Shown: positions 25,709 to 34,103 of the stretch, piece by piece | Position numbering within the stretch: the stretch's first letter is position 1 | Layout of the letters: each line of letters starts with the position of its first letter | Assembly: GCF_020532625.1 (NCBI RefSeq) | Contig: NZ_JAJAUY010000007.1 | Coordinates: forward strand, 1-64,000 | Direction: 5' to 3' | Source: Streptomyces antimicrobicus | Lineage (GTDB): Bacteria > Actinomycetota > Actinomycetes > Streptomycetales > Streptomycetaceae | Length of the DNA: 64,000 nt | Notes under the pieces: generated by a model | Seen by the model: only the letters and a program-made list of their open reading frames with translations | Told to the model about the DNA's origin: nothing | The model's database searches: none | Position numbers and translations under genes: made by a program

Positions 25709-26971
25709 TCAGGAGGCGGGTGCGGTCAGCGGCCAGGCCAGTCGTCTGACGTCCGGCACCAGGACGGTGGCCGCGCTGACCAGCAGGGCCACGACCGCGG
25801 CCGTCAGCAGCACCGTGGTGGCCGTCGCGTACGCCAGCAGCTGCGGTACGACCACCAGCGCGAGCGGCGAGACCCCCAGGGACACCAGCCAGTCGACGCT
25901 GGACACCCGGCCGATCAGCTCGCCGGGCACCCGGCTCTGCAGCGTCGCCGCCCAGGCCACGGTCGCGGCGGACAGCACCGCCCCCACGGCCACGGCCACC
26001 GCCACCGAGGCGACCACGGCGGAGGACACGGCCAGGACGGCGAAGCCGCCGCAGACCAGCGTCATCCCGCCGAAGACCAGCACGCCGGGCGGGATCCGCC
26101 GCAGCCTGGCCACCAGCAGTCCGCCGAGCAGCGCCCCGGCGGCCTGGCTGCCGACGAGCAGGCTGTACGTGCCCGCACCGCCGCCCAGGACATCGGCGGA
26201 GGCCAGCGGCAGCAGGGCCTTGGCCGGGGCCACCACCAGCGCCACGCTGACGCCGAAGCTGGCGATCGACACCCACAGCCAGCGGTTCGCGCACGCGTAC
26301 CGGATGCCGCCGGTGGCCTCCTTGAGCAGGCCCTCGCCGGAGGCGGGCCGGTCCGGCACCGGCCAGCGGCCGGCGACCAGGACCAGGGCCAGGGCCAGGG
26401 CGAAACCGGCCGTCCCCAGCGCGAGGGACCCACCGGCCCCGACCGCGGCGAGCAGCGCCCCGCCCAGCGCGGCCCCGGCGATACCGGCGGTGCGCAGGGC
26501 GATGGACTGCAGGGCGTTGGCCGCCAGCAGCTCGGCCTTGGGCAGCAGTTCGGTGAAGGCCAGCGTGAACGCCGGCTCGAACGCCCCGTCCCCCAGCCCC
26601 AGCAGCAGCCCGCAGGCCGCGACCGCCCAGACCTCGTGACCACCCGCCGCCACCTGGACCGCGACCCCGGCCGTGGCCAGCACCCGGGCCAGATCGGCCC
26701 CGAGCATCACCCGGCGGGCCCCGAACCGGTCGGCCAGAGCGCCGCCCACCAGCAGCATCAGCACCGTGCCGGTCGCCTGTCCGAACAGGGTGTAGGCCAG
26801 CAGCGCGGGACTGCCCGCCGTGACGGCGTACCCGGCCAGCGAGACCTGGAAGACGAAGTCCCCGGTACGGGACAGGCACTGGCCGGCGTACAGCAGCCGG
26901 AACCGGCGTCGGCGCAAGGGGGCTCGCAGCCCGTCCGCGCCCCGCTCCCGTTGTGCGGTCCCGGCGCTCAT
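25709..26971 (-). CDS. MFS transporter (likely exporter of the NRPS product)
   Basis: A 420-residue membrane protein with about twelve hydrophobic segments and MFS loop motifs (GGALADRFGARRVML between segments 2 and 3, 'RVPGELIGRVSSVDWL' in the second half). The overall pattern fits the MFS_3/enterobactin-exporter-like group often found in NRPS clusters. Its ATG overlaps the NRPS stop (ATGA), tying export to synthesis. Confidence 0.92.
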   Translation of the reverse strand: MSAGTAQRERGADGLRAPLRRRRFRLLYAGQCLSRTGDFVFQVSLAGYAVTAGSPALLAYTLFGQATGTVLMLLVGGALADRFGARRVMLGADLARVLATAGVAVQVAAGGHEVWAVAACGLLLGLGDGAFEPAFTLAFTELLPKAELLAANALQSIALRTAGIAGAALGGALLAAVGAGGSLALGTAGFALALALVLVAGRWPVPDRPASGEGLLKEATGGIRYACANRWLWVSIASFGVSVALVVAPAKALLPLASADVLGGGAGTYSLLVGSQAAGALLGGLLVARLRRIPPGVLVFGGMTLVCGGFAVLAVSSAVVASVAVAVAVGAVLSAATVAWAATLQSRVPGELIGRVSSVDWLVSLGVSPLALVVVPQLLAYATATTVLLTAAVVALLVSAATVLVPDVRRLAWPLTAPAS

Positions 26972-29900
26972 CCGCGGGCCTCCAGCTCGGCGTTCACCAG
27001 GGCGCACAGGGTCTCCAGCGGGCCGCCGGCGTCCAGCATCGTGAAGTGGGTGCCGGGGGTGTCCCGGACCGTGAGGCCGCCGCACCGCTCGCCCCAGCCC
27101 AGGTCGTACGGCTCCTCGACCACGTCCGCGCTGCGGTCCTGGGCCCGGAAGAGCACGGCCTCGCCGTCGAAGGGCGCGATGGTGTGCCGTTCGAGCGCGC
27201 TGCCGTTGTGGCGGTAGGCGTGCAGCATCCGGGTCAGCCGGTCCTCGTCGTAGTCCGGCGGCAGCGCGCCCGAGGCGATGCCCTGCTCCAGCAGCAGCTG
27301 GATCCGCCGGGGTTCCGGCAGGGCGGCCAGCGCGGCGAGGTCCAGGTCGAGCTTGAGGCCCATCGTGACCAGGATCCGGGTGGCGTAGTCCTCCGCCGGG
27401 TCGAGGTCCATGCGCGGGTTGGTGTCCAGCAGGGCCACCAGGCCGACCTGTTCGCCGGCCTCCTTGAGCTGGCGGGCCGCCTCGAAGGCGATCACACCGC
27501 CCATCGAGTAGCCGCCCACGTGCCAGGGGCCGCCCGGGTGCACCTTGCGCATGTGCTCGACGTACACGCGGGCCATGTCGGAGATCGTCGCGCAGGCCTC
27601 CTCGCCGGGCTGCAGGCCGGGCGACTGGAGCCCGTACACGGTCCGGCCGCTGCCCAGGGCGCGGGCGAACGGCGCGTAGCGGACGACGGTCCCGGCGAGC
27701 GGCGGGAAGAGGTACAGCGGCGCCGTGCCGTCACCGGCCTGGAGCCGGACCAGCGGGCCGGTGGCCTCGCCGTCCCCGCCGTCGCGGACCCGGCGCGCCA
27801 GCGCGGCCACCGTGGGGGCCCGGAACAGCTCGTCGAGCTGGAGGTCCGTGCCGAAGTGGGCGCGGACCGAGGCCATCAGGCGGACCGCCGTCAGGGAGTC
27901 CCCGCCGAGCTCGAAGAAGTCCTCGTCGATGCCGACCGAGGCGCGGCCGAGGGCCTTGGCCCACAGGTCGCACATCTCGAACTCCACCCCGTCGCGCGCC
28001 GCCGCCGCACCGGCGGTGCCGGCCGAGCCGGGCAGCGGGCGGGCCGCGAGCGTCTTGCGGTCCACCTTGCCGCTCGGGGTCAGCGGGAAGGCGTCGGCCC
28101 GGACGTACGCGGACGGCAGCATGTGGTCGGGCAGGACGGCGCGCAGCGCGCGGCGCAGCCGCTGCGGGGCGAAGTCCGCGCCGGGGGCGGGCAGGCAGTG
28201 GGCGATGAGCCGCTTGCCGCGGGTGGGGGAGTCGTCGACCACCACGACGGCGTCGGCGATGCCGTCCTGCCGGCGGACCTGGGCCTCGATCTCGCCGAGC
28301 TCCATCCGGTAGCCGCGGACCTTGACCTGGCCGTCGCGGCGGCCCAGGCACTGGATCCGCCCGTCGGGCAGGACCCGGCCGAAGTCGCCGGTCCGGTACA
28401 GCCGCCGGCCGTCGCGGACGACGAACCGTTCGGCGGTCAGGTCGGCCCGGCCCCGGTACCCGTCGGCCAGGGCCGCGCCCGCCACGCAGATCTCGCCGGG
28501 CACGCCGGCGGGCAGCGGGAGCTGGCGGTCGTCGAGGACCTCCACGCAGGTGCGGTCGACCGGGCGGCCGATCGGCGGCAGGTCGGGCCAGGTGGCCGGG
28601 GCGCCGGTGAGCCGCTCGGCGGTCACCACGTGCGTCTCGGAGGGCCCGTACTGGTTCTCCAGGAAGGCCGGGACCCGGGTGAAGAAGGTCCGCAGGGCGT
28701 CCGTCACCTGCAACTGCTCGCCTGCGGTGACCACTTCGCGCAGCGACTGCGGGTAGACGCCGGTCTCGGCGGCGGCGTCCGCGAGCTGCTGGAGCGCGAC
28801 GAACGGCGCGAACACCCGGTGCACCCGCTGGGCGTCGATGTGGGCCAGCAGCCGGGCCGGGTCGCGGCGCACGTCCTCGTCGACCAGGACGAGGGTGCCT
28901 CCGCTCGCCCAGGTGGAGAAGTGCTCCTGGAAGGCGACGTCGAAGCTGAACGCCGCGAACTGCAGGGTGTTCCAGCCCTCGGCGGAGCCGGAGCGGGCCA
29001 GCTGCCAGTGGATCAGGTTGGCGAGCGGGGCGTGCGGCATCTCGACGCCCTTGGGCAGGCCGGTGGAGCCGGAGGTGTAGATGACGTAGCCGAGGCCCTC
29101 GGGGGTGGCGGCGGGCAGCGGCTGCCGCCGCACGTCCTCGTGCCCGTCCCGCTGCTCCTGCCTCGGTGTCCCGTCGAGGTCCTGCAGGACGTCGTCCAGG
29201 GCCAGCACCCGCACGCCCTCGGGGACGGTCAGGCCCTCGGCCGCGTCGGAGTGCACCAGCAGCAGACCCGCCCCGCTGTCGGCGAGCATGTGGTCGAGGC
29301 GCTCACGCGGGTACGCCGGGTCGAGCGGCACGTAACCGGCGCCGCTCTTGAGCACGGCGAGCAGCGCGACGGCGAGCTCCGGCGAGCGGTGCGCGCACAG
29401 GGCCACGGCGTGGTGCCCGGCGATCCGGCGGGCCAGCCGGTCCGCGGCGTGACGCAGCCGGGCGTAGCTGAGTTCGCCGCCGTCCCAGCGCAGCGCGGGC
29501 GCGTCCGGGATCCGGGCCGCCGTCAGGTCGAACAGCTCGTGCGCCAAGGGCTGCCGGGCCTCCTCGGCGGCGGCCGGGGCCGCGCCGGGGACGGGCGCCG
29601 GGGGAGCGGTCAGCGGGAGCCGCCCGACCGGGGCCGCGGGGTCGGCGGCCGCCCCGCGCAGCAGGGTGACCAGGCAGCGCCCGATCTCCTCGGCGGTCGC
29701 GGCCGTGTAGACGTCGGTGGCGTACTCCAGCGTGCCGCGGTAGCCGTCGCCGTGCGGGGCCAGGGTGAGGGTCAGGTCGAACTTGGCCGTGCCCGTGTGC
29801 AGTTCGACCGGCCGGCCGACGGCCGGACCCAGCCGCAGCTCCTGCGCGGGCGCGTCCTCGACCACGAGCATCACCTGGAACAGCGGGGAGCGGCCGGGCG

Positions 29901-30951
29901 CGCGGCCCGGGGCGAGCTCGCTGACGAGGGTGGGGAAGGGCAGGGCGGAGCGGCCGAGATCGGCGCGCAGCTCCCGGCCGGTCCGCCCGACCAGGTCGGC
30001 GAAGGACTCCTCCCACGCGATCCGGCGGCGCAGGACGACGGTGTTGGCGAGGTAGCCGATGAGCTGCTCGGCGGCGGCGCCCTCGCGCCGGGCCACGGGC
30101 GTGCCGATGGCCACGTCCACCGTGTGCTCCTCGGCGTCGGTGTCCTGGGCGACCCGGGCGAGGAGGAGCTGCACGGCGGCCGTGAACAGCGCGAACGGGG
30201 TGGTCCGCCGGGTCCGGGCCAGTCGGCGCAGGGCGCCGGCGAGTTCGCCGGGGATGTCGAAGGCGGTCACCTCGCCGCGCTGGGTGGGCCGCTCGGGACG
30301 GTTCAGGTCGTGCGGCCAGGTGCTCTCGGCCGGGCTGCCGGCGAGCCGCTCGCGCCAGAACTCCAGCTCGGCGGCGTGCTCGTCCGCCCCGGCGCCCGGG
30401 ACGGGGGCGCGGTGGGCGGCGTACGCCGGGAGGTCCTCGGCCGGCAGCGGACGGCCGGTGAGGGCGGCCTCGTACCCGGCGGTCAGTTCGCCGCGCAGCA
30501 CCTCGACGGACCAGCTGTCGAAACAGCCGTGGTGCACGACCAGCACCAGCAGCGCCTCGTCGTCACCGGTCCGCAGCAGCAGGGCCCGCAGCAGCGGCAG
30601 CCGGGACAGCGACAGCGGCTCGGCGGCGAACACCCGGGCGGCGGCGCGCGCCCGCTCCCGGGCCTGCCCGGCCGGAAGCTCCCGCAAGTCGCGGACCTCC
30701 AGCGGTACCTCGGCCGCGTCGGCGGCCGCCGTACACAGGCCCGGCCGGCCCTCGCTCACGCCGACGGTGCCGCGCAGCGACGGGTGGCGGGCGACCAGCG
30801 AGGCCAGGGCCTGGGCCAGGGCGGTGGTGTCGAGCGCGCCGTGGATCTCGTAGGCGACGGGGACGTTGTAGACGGCGGACTCGCCGCGCAGCGACTCGTC
30901 GAGCCACAGGGCCTGCTGGCCGGCGGTCAGGGGGACGGAGGCGGAGGTCAT
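26968..30951 (-). CDS. NRPS module C-A-PCP-TE
   Basis: A 1327-residue one-module NRPS. The condensation domain is at about 1-440; its active motif reads HHGCFDS (140-146), with the usual final Gly replaced by Ser. The adenylation domain is at about 460-960, with YTSGSTGLPKGV near 622, NQYGPSETHVV, and SGKVDRK. Hand alignment to GrsA gives the pocket DVQFVAQVVK, close to the proline code DVQxxAHVVK but with Gln for His. The PCP site is GGDSLTAVRL near 1018. The C-terminal type I thioesterase has GYSMGG near 1148, LLDTNP (Asp) and GTHFTML (His). It lacks a loading module, so it needs an upstream carrier-bound acyl group. It starts 60 bases after the lyase gene and overlaps the exporter. Confidence 0.95.
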   Translation of the reverse strand: MTSASVPLTAGQQALWLDESLRGESAVYNVPVAYEIHGALDTTALAQALASLVARHPSLRGTVGVSEGRPGLCTAAADAAEVPLEVRDLRELPAGQARERARAAARVFAAEPLSLSRLPLLRALLLRTGDDEALLVLVVHHGCFDSWSVEVLRGELTAGYEAALTGRPLPAEDLPAYAAHRAPVPGAGADEHAAELEFWRERLAGSPAESTWPHDLNRPERPTQRGEVTAFDIPGELAGALRRLARTRRTTPFALFTAAVQLLLARVAQDTDAEEHTVDVAIGTPVARREGAAAEQLIGYLANTVVLRRRIAWEESFADLVGRTGRELRADLGRSALPFPTLVSELAPGRAPGRSPLFQVMLVVEDAPAQELRLGPAVGRPVELHTGTAKFDLTLTLAPHGDGYRGTLEYATDVYTAATAEEIGRCLVTLLRGAAADPAAPVGRLPLTAPPAPVPGAAPAAAEEARQPLAHELFDLTAARIPDAPALRWDGGELSYARLRHAADRLARRIAGHHAVALCAHRSPELAVALLAVLKSGAGYVPLDPAYPRERLDHMLADSGAGLLLVHSDAAEGLTVPEGVRVLALDDVLQDLDGTPRQEQRDGHEDVRRQPLPAATPEGLGYVIYTSGSTGLPKGVEMPHAPLANLIHWQLARSGSAEGWNTLQFAAFSFDVAFQEHFSTWASGGTLVLVDEDVRRDPARLLAHIDAQRVHRVFAPFVALQQLADAAAETGVYPQSLREVVTAGEQLQVTDALRTFFTRVPAFLENQYGPSETHVVTAERLTGAPATWPDLPPIGRPVDRTCVEVLDDRQLPLPAGVPGEICVAGAALADGYRGRADLTAERFVVRDGRRLYRTGDFGRVLPDGRIQCLGRRDGQVKVRGYRMELGEIEAQVRRQDGIADAVVVVDDSPTRGKRLIAHCLPAPGADFAPQRLRRALRAVLPDHMLPSAYVRADAFPLTPSGKVDRKTLAARPLPGSAGTAGAAAARDGVEFEMCDLWAKALGRASVGIDEDFFELGGDSLTAVRLMASVRAHFGTDLQLDELFRAPTVAALARRVRDGGDGEATGPLVRLQAGDGTAPLYLFPPLAGTVVRYAPFARALGSGRTVYGLQSPGLQPGEEACATISDMARVYVEHMRKVHPGGPWHVGGYSMGGVIAFEAARQLKEAGEQVGLVALLDTNPRMDLDPAEDYATRILVTMGLKLDLDLAALAALPEPRRIQLLLEQGIASGALPPDYDEDRLTRMLHAYRHNGSALERHTIAPFDGEAVLFRAQDRSADVVEEPYDLGWGERCGGLTVRDTPGTHFTMLDAGGPLETLCALVNAELEARG

Positions 30952-31011
30952 CGTTCGGTCCTCATACGGGGCGGTGGAAGGGGGAGTGCGGGGCCAGGCG
31001 TCGGGCCGGGG

Positions 31012-32631
31012 CTACGGGGTCGGCCGGGCGGCCAGCCAGGCGCGGGCCCGGTCCGTGACGCGGCGGGTGAGCAGGGCCGAGTCGCCCAGGTAGCGGGCCG
31101 GGTCGAAGAGCCGGTCCAGCTCGTCCCGGCCCAGGACCCCGCCGAGCTGCTCGTCGGCCTCGATCAGCTCGCGCAGCGACCGGCGTTCACTGATGCCGCG
31201 CTGGATCAGCTGGTAGACCCGCTCGTGGGCGCTCTGCTTGCCCAGGTGCGCGGCGAAGGCCAGCATCAGGCCCTCGGTGGCGACCTGGTCGCGCACCTCC
31301 AGCACGTTGGCCAGCGCCCGGTCCGTGCGGACGGTCAGCCCGTTCAGCACGCGCGTCATGATCTCGCAGGCGGTCAGCGTGTAGTGGGAGACGTCGGGCA
31401 CGCACACCCACTCCATGCGCAGCGTGCGCCCGTCCCGTTCGTGGTCGCCGCCCATCGCGGCGAGGGCCGGAGCGGCCTGCGCGGCGGCGAGCCGGGCCAT
31501 CACCACGATCTGCTCGCAGCCCTCGGGGTTGCGCTTGTGCGGCATGGTGGAACTGCCCACCTTGCCCAGGTACCACGCCTCCTGGACCTCGGCGATCTCG
31601 GGCCGGCCCAGGGTGCGGATCTCGTCGGCGATCCGGCCCAGGGTGCCCGCCGCCATGGCCAGGGTCGAGACGTACTCGGCCATCCGGTCCCGGGCGGCGT
31701 GCCAGCCGGTGACCGGCACGGCCAGCCCGAGCCGGTCGGCGAGCCGCTCCAGCAGCTCCGGGCCGCGGCCGTCGAAACCGGCCATGGAGCCGGCCCCGCC
31801 GAACAGCTGGAGGACCAGCACGCGCGGCCGCAGGGCCTCGATGCGCTCGTCGTGGCGCAGCAGTTCGTCGATCCAGCCGGCCGCCTTGAGGCCGAAGCCG
31901 ATCGGCAGGGCCGGCTGGGCGTGCGTACGGCCGAGCACCACGGTCGTGGCGTGCTCGTCGCAGATCTCCACGAGCCGGCGCACCATGCCGGCGATCAGCC
32001 CCTGGAGGCTGTCCAGCACCCGCTTCATGGCGAGGACCTGGCCGGTGTCCTGGATGTCCTGGGTGGTGGTGCCGTAGTGGATGTACTCGCCGGCCTCCGG
32101 GCCGCACACGGCCTGGAAGGCGCGCAGCAGCCCCACCAGGGAGTGCGCGGTGCGGCGGATCTCGGCCCGCACGCCGTCCAGGTCCAGCAGGTGCACCTGG
32201 GCCCGCTCGGCGATCCGGTCGGCCGCCCACTGCGGGATCATGCCGAGCTCGGCCTGCGCGAGGGCGAGTTGTGCCTCGATGTCGAGCCAGCTCTGGAAGC
32301 GGCAGATGTCGCAGAAGACCGCCCGGCTGGTCTCGGTGGCGTAGATGTGGCCGTAGAAACGGGAGTCGGTGATGTGACCGCGCTCGTGCCCGCACTCGGG
32401 GGCGGCGTCCGGGGCGGGTGCGGTGTCCGGGGCGGTCAGGGCGTCCGCCGTGGCGGTCGGGGTGTGCGTGGCGGTCGGGGCGTGCGGTGCCCGGGAGGCG
32501 AGCGAGGCGTGGGCGGCGTGCGTGGGGTGCATGGTGTCCGTCGGGTCCTGGGCGTACGAGGTGTACGAGGCGTACGAGCTGGGGATGGGCGCGGAGGCGG
32601 GAGCCCCGGGCAGGGCGGTGCGGCTGGTCAC
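31012..32631 (-). CDS. Adenylosuccinate lyase-like (fumarase/aspartase superfamily) enzyme
   Basis: A 539-residue lyase. After a low-complexity Ala/Thr/Pro/His-rich N-terminal extension of about 90 residues, the sequence follows the adenylosuccinate lyase/argininosuccinate lyase family: DSRFYGHIYATETSRAVF, HYGTTTQDIQDT (catalytic region), VLGRTHAQPALPIGFG, and the signature GSSTMPHKRNPEGCEQ near residue 360. These enzymes eliminate fumarate from succinyl-amino compounds. Location between an NRPS and a dehydrogenase and coupling by GTGA to the latter argue for a pathway role, for example delivery of nitrogen from aspartate, not purine synthesis. If translation starts at an internal ATG (32532) the extension shortens by 33 residues. 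Confidence 0.9.
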   Translation of the reverse strand: MTSRTALPGAPASAPIPSSYASYTSYAQDPTDTMHPTHAAHASLASRAPHAPTATHTPTATADALTAPDTAPAPDAAPECGHERGHITDSRFYGHIYATETSRAVFCDICRFQSWLDIEAQLALAQAELGMIPQWAADRIAERAQVHLLDLDGVRAEIRRTAHSLVGLLRAFQAVCGPEAGEYIHYGTTTQDIQDTGQVLAMKRVLDSLQGLIAGMVRRLVEICDEHATTVVLGRTHAQPALPIGFGLKAAGWIDELLRHDERIEALRPRVLVLQLFGGAGSMAGFDGRGPELLERLADRLGLAVPVTGWHAARDRMAEYVSTLAMAAGTLGRIADEIRTLGRPEIAEVQEAWYLGKVGSSTMPHKRNPEGCEQIVVMARLAAAQAAPALAAMGGDHERDGRTLRMEWVCVPDVSHYTLTACEIMTRVLNGLTVRTDRALANVLEVRDQVATEGLMLAFAAHLGKQSAHERVYQLIQRGISERRSLRELIEADEQLGGVLGRDELDRLFDPARYLGDSALLTRRVTDRARAWLAARPTP

Positions 32632-33869
32632 CGGGCGTCCCCGGAGGGGGCGGCGGCCGGCGCCGGAGCCGTGGTGGCGGCGGCGCGGCGGGCGCGCTGC
32701 GCGCGGCGCAGGGCGGACCGGGCGTACGGGCCGGTGCCGTAGGGGCGCTGCCCGCGCTTGTCCACGGCCACGGCGGCGAAGTCGAGGGCTGCCTGCCGCG
32801 GGGTGGTGCCGAGGTTGCGGGCGCGGCTGAGGAGGTCGTCCAGCAGGTCGTCCATCATCGCGGCGACCCCGTCCAGGACCTGCTGCGGATCGGGTGCGGC
32901 GGTCGGCCCGAACAGGGCGTCGATCGAGGCGGAACCGCCGATCCCGCCGATGAAGTCCGGTACGACCAGCACCCCGTGGTCGGCGAGGCACTGCTCGGCC
33001 GCGGCGCTCAGCCCGTGGTTGGAGCCGACCACGACCACCGGGCACGGCAGCACCCGGGCCTGCTCCTGCGTGACGGCGTCCTCCCCGGCCGCCAGGACCA
33101 GCACGTCGGCGGGCAGGTCCAGCAGCGTCTCGCGGGGCAGCCGCAGCGCACCCGGGGCGATCGAGTCCACGGCCCGGCTCTGCTCGGTCTCCAGCATGCG
33201 GGCGATGTCCAGGCCGCGCGGGTCCACGACACAGGCGTGGGCGTCGGCCACGGCGGTGATCCGTACGCCGTGCTCCAGCAGCGAGTAGGCGGCGGCCCGG
33301 CCCATGTTGCCGAAGCCCTGCAAGGAGCAGGTGAGCGACTCGGGCCGGCGGCCCTGCTGCCGGGCCGCGGCCAGCGCGGCGTGGGCCAGGGCGTGACCGG
33401 CCCGGCGCTGACCGAGGGTCAGCGCGCCGACGGGCGCGTCCAAGGTGCGCAGCCGGCCGAAGAAGTCCTGGTCACTGATGCCCTGGGCGCGCTTCACCAC
33501 GTACTTGATGGAGGGGATGCCCTCCAGGGCGGCGAGCTCCTCCAGTTCGTGCCAGCGGGTGCCCATGTCGCAGCCCATGCTGAACCGGCCCGCGAGCTCC
33601 TCGCGCAGGAAGGCCAGGAAGCGGCGCACCGCGGCGGCCTTCCCCGGCGCGGCCGGGTCGTAGTCGATGCCGGCCTTGGCGCCGTCGACCCCGAGGCCGA
33701 GGACCCGCTGCTTGAGCGTCATCCGGGCGGCGAGCGAGGCCACGAGTTCCTCGGTGACTCCCGGCTGCACCCGGAAACCGCCGGCCGCGATGTCCGCGGT
33801 GCGGCCGTCGTAGACGAGCCAGCCCTCGAATCCCTCGACGGGGTCCTCGTAATGAATGGTGGTGGTCAC
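32628..33869 (-). CDS. Glu/Leu/Phe/Val dehydrogenase family enzyme
   Basis: A 413-residue amino acid dehydrogenase. The N-terminal half has the catalytic lysine region GLGVDGAKAGIDYDP; the C-terminal Rossmann domain has CSLQGFGNMGRAAAYSL and 'VVPDFIGGIGGSASID'. The length fits glutamate dehydrogenase rather than the shorter leucine/valine enzymes, but several motifs diverge (GAKAG for GAKGG). It would interconvert a 2-oxo acid and an amino acid with NAD(P)H and ammonia. The C-terminal 50 residues are Ala/Arg-rich and disordered. GTG start at 33869 with GAGG five bases upstream. First gene of the minus operon of the NRPS cluster; likely makes Glu or a special amino acid for the assembly line. 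Confidence 0.88.
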   Translation of the reverse strand: MTTTIHYEDPVEGFEGWLVYDGRTADIAAGGFRVQPGVTEELVASLAARMTLKQRVLGLGVDGAKAGIDYDPAAPGKAAAVRRFLAFLREELAGRFSMGCDMGTRWHELEELAALEGIPSIKYVVKRAQGISDQDFFGRLRTLDAPVGALTLGQRRAGHALAHAALAAARQQGRRPESLTCSLQGFGNMGRAAAYSLLEHGVRITAVADAHACVVDPRGLDIARMLETEQSRAVDSIAPGALRLPRETLLDLPADVLVLAAGEDAVTQEQARVLPCPVVVVGSNHGLSAAAEQCLADHGVLVVPDFIGGIGGSASIDALFGPTAAPDPQQVLDGVAAMMDDLLDDLLSRARNLGTTPRQAALDFAAVAVDKRGQRPYGTGPYARSALRRAQRARRAAATTAPAPAAAPSGDAR

Positions 33870-34103
33870 GACTTCCTCTTTTCTCCGCACCGGAACGTGG
33901 CGGCCGCTGGAGGCGACGCAAGAAATCTCGCACCGGCGGCGGGACGTCACCAGTGGGGTCCGGATCAGGAAGCTGCACCCCCACCGGCAGTTTCCTGTCA
34001 GCCGTCCGCCGGGCCCCGCGGCGGCCCGCTGATAGAAAGAAACACGCCGGTGATCACCGGCCAACTCCAATGGGAAACACGCCTCGTGAGGGGGGAATCG
34101 GTC
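33870..34103. promoter_or_regulatory. Divergent promoter region at the centre of the NRPS cluster
   Basis: A 234-base gap between the dehydrogenase gene and the kinase-carrier gene, the only place from which both operons can be read. It includes AT-rich patches (AAGAAATCTC near 33918; CTGATAGAAAG near 34030) and a GC hairpin (CCGCCG...CGGCGG, about 34005-34024) that could be an operator. No exact promoter hexamers are claimed. Confidence 0.55.

Noticed and set aside
31012..32631. PurB-like gene as a nitrosuccinate lyase of a nitrous-acid (diazo) pathway
   Set aside because: The required flavin-dependent aspartate monooxygenase partner is not encoded anywhere in the window.
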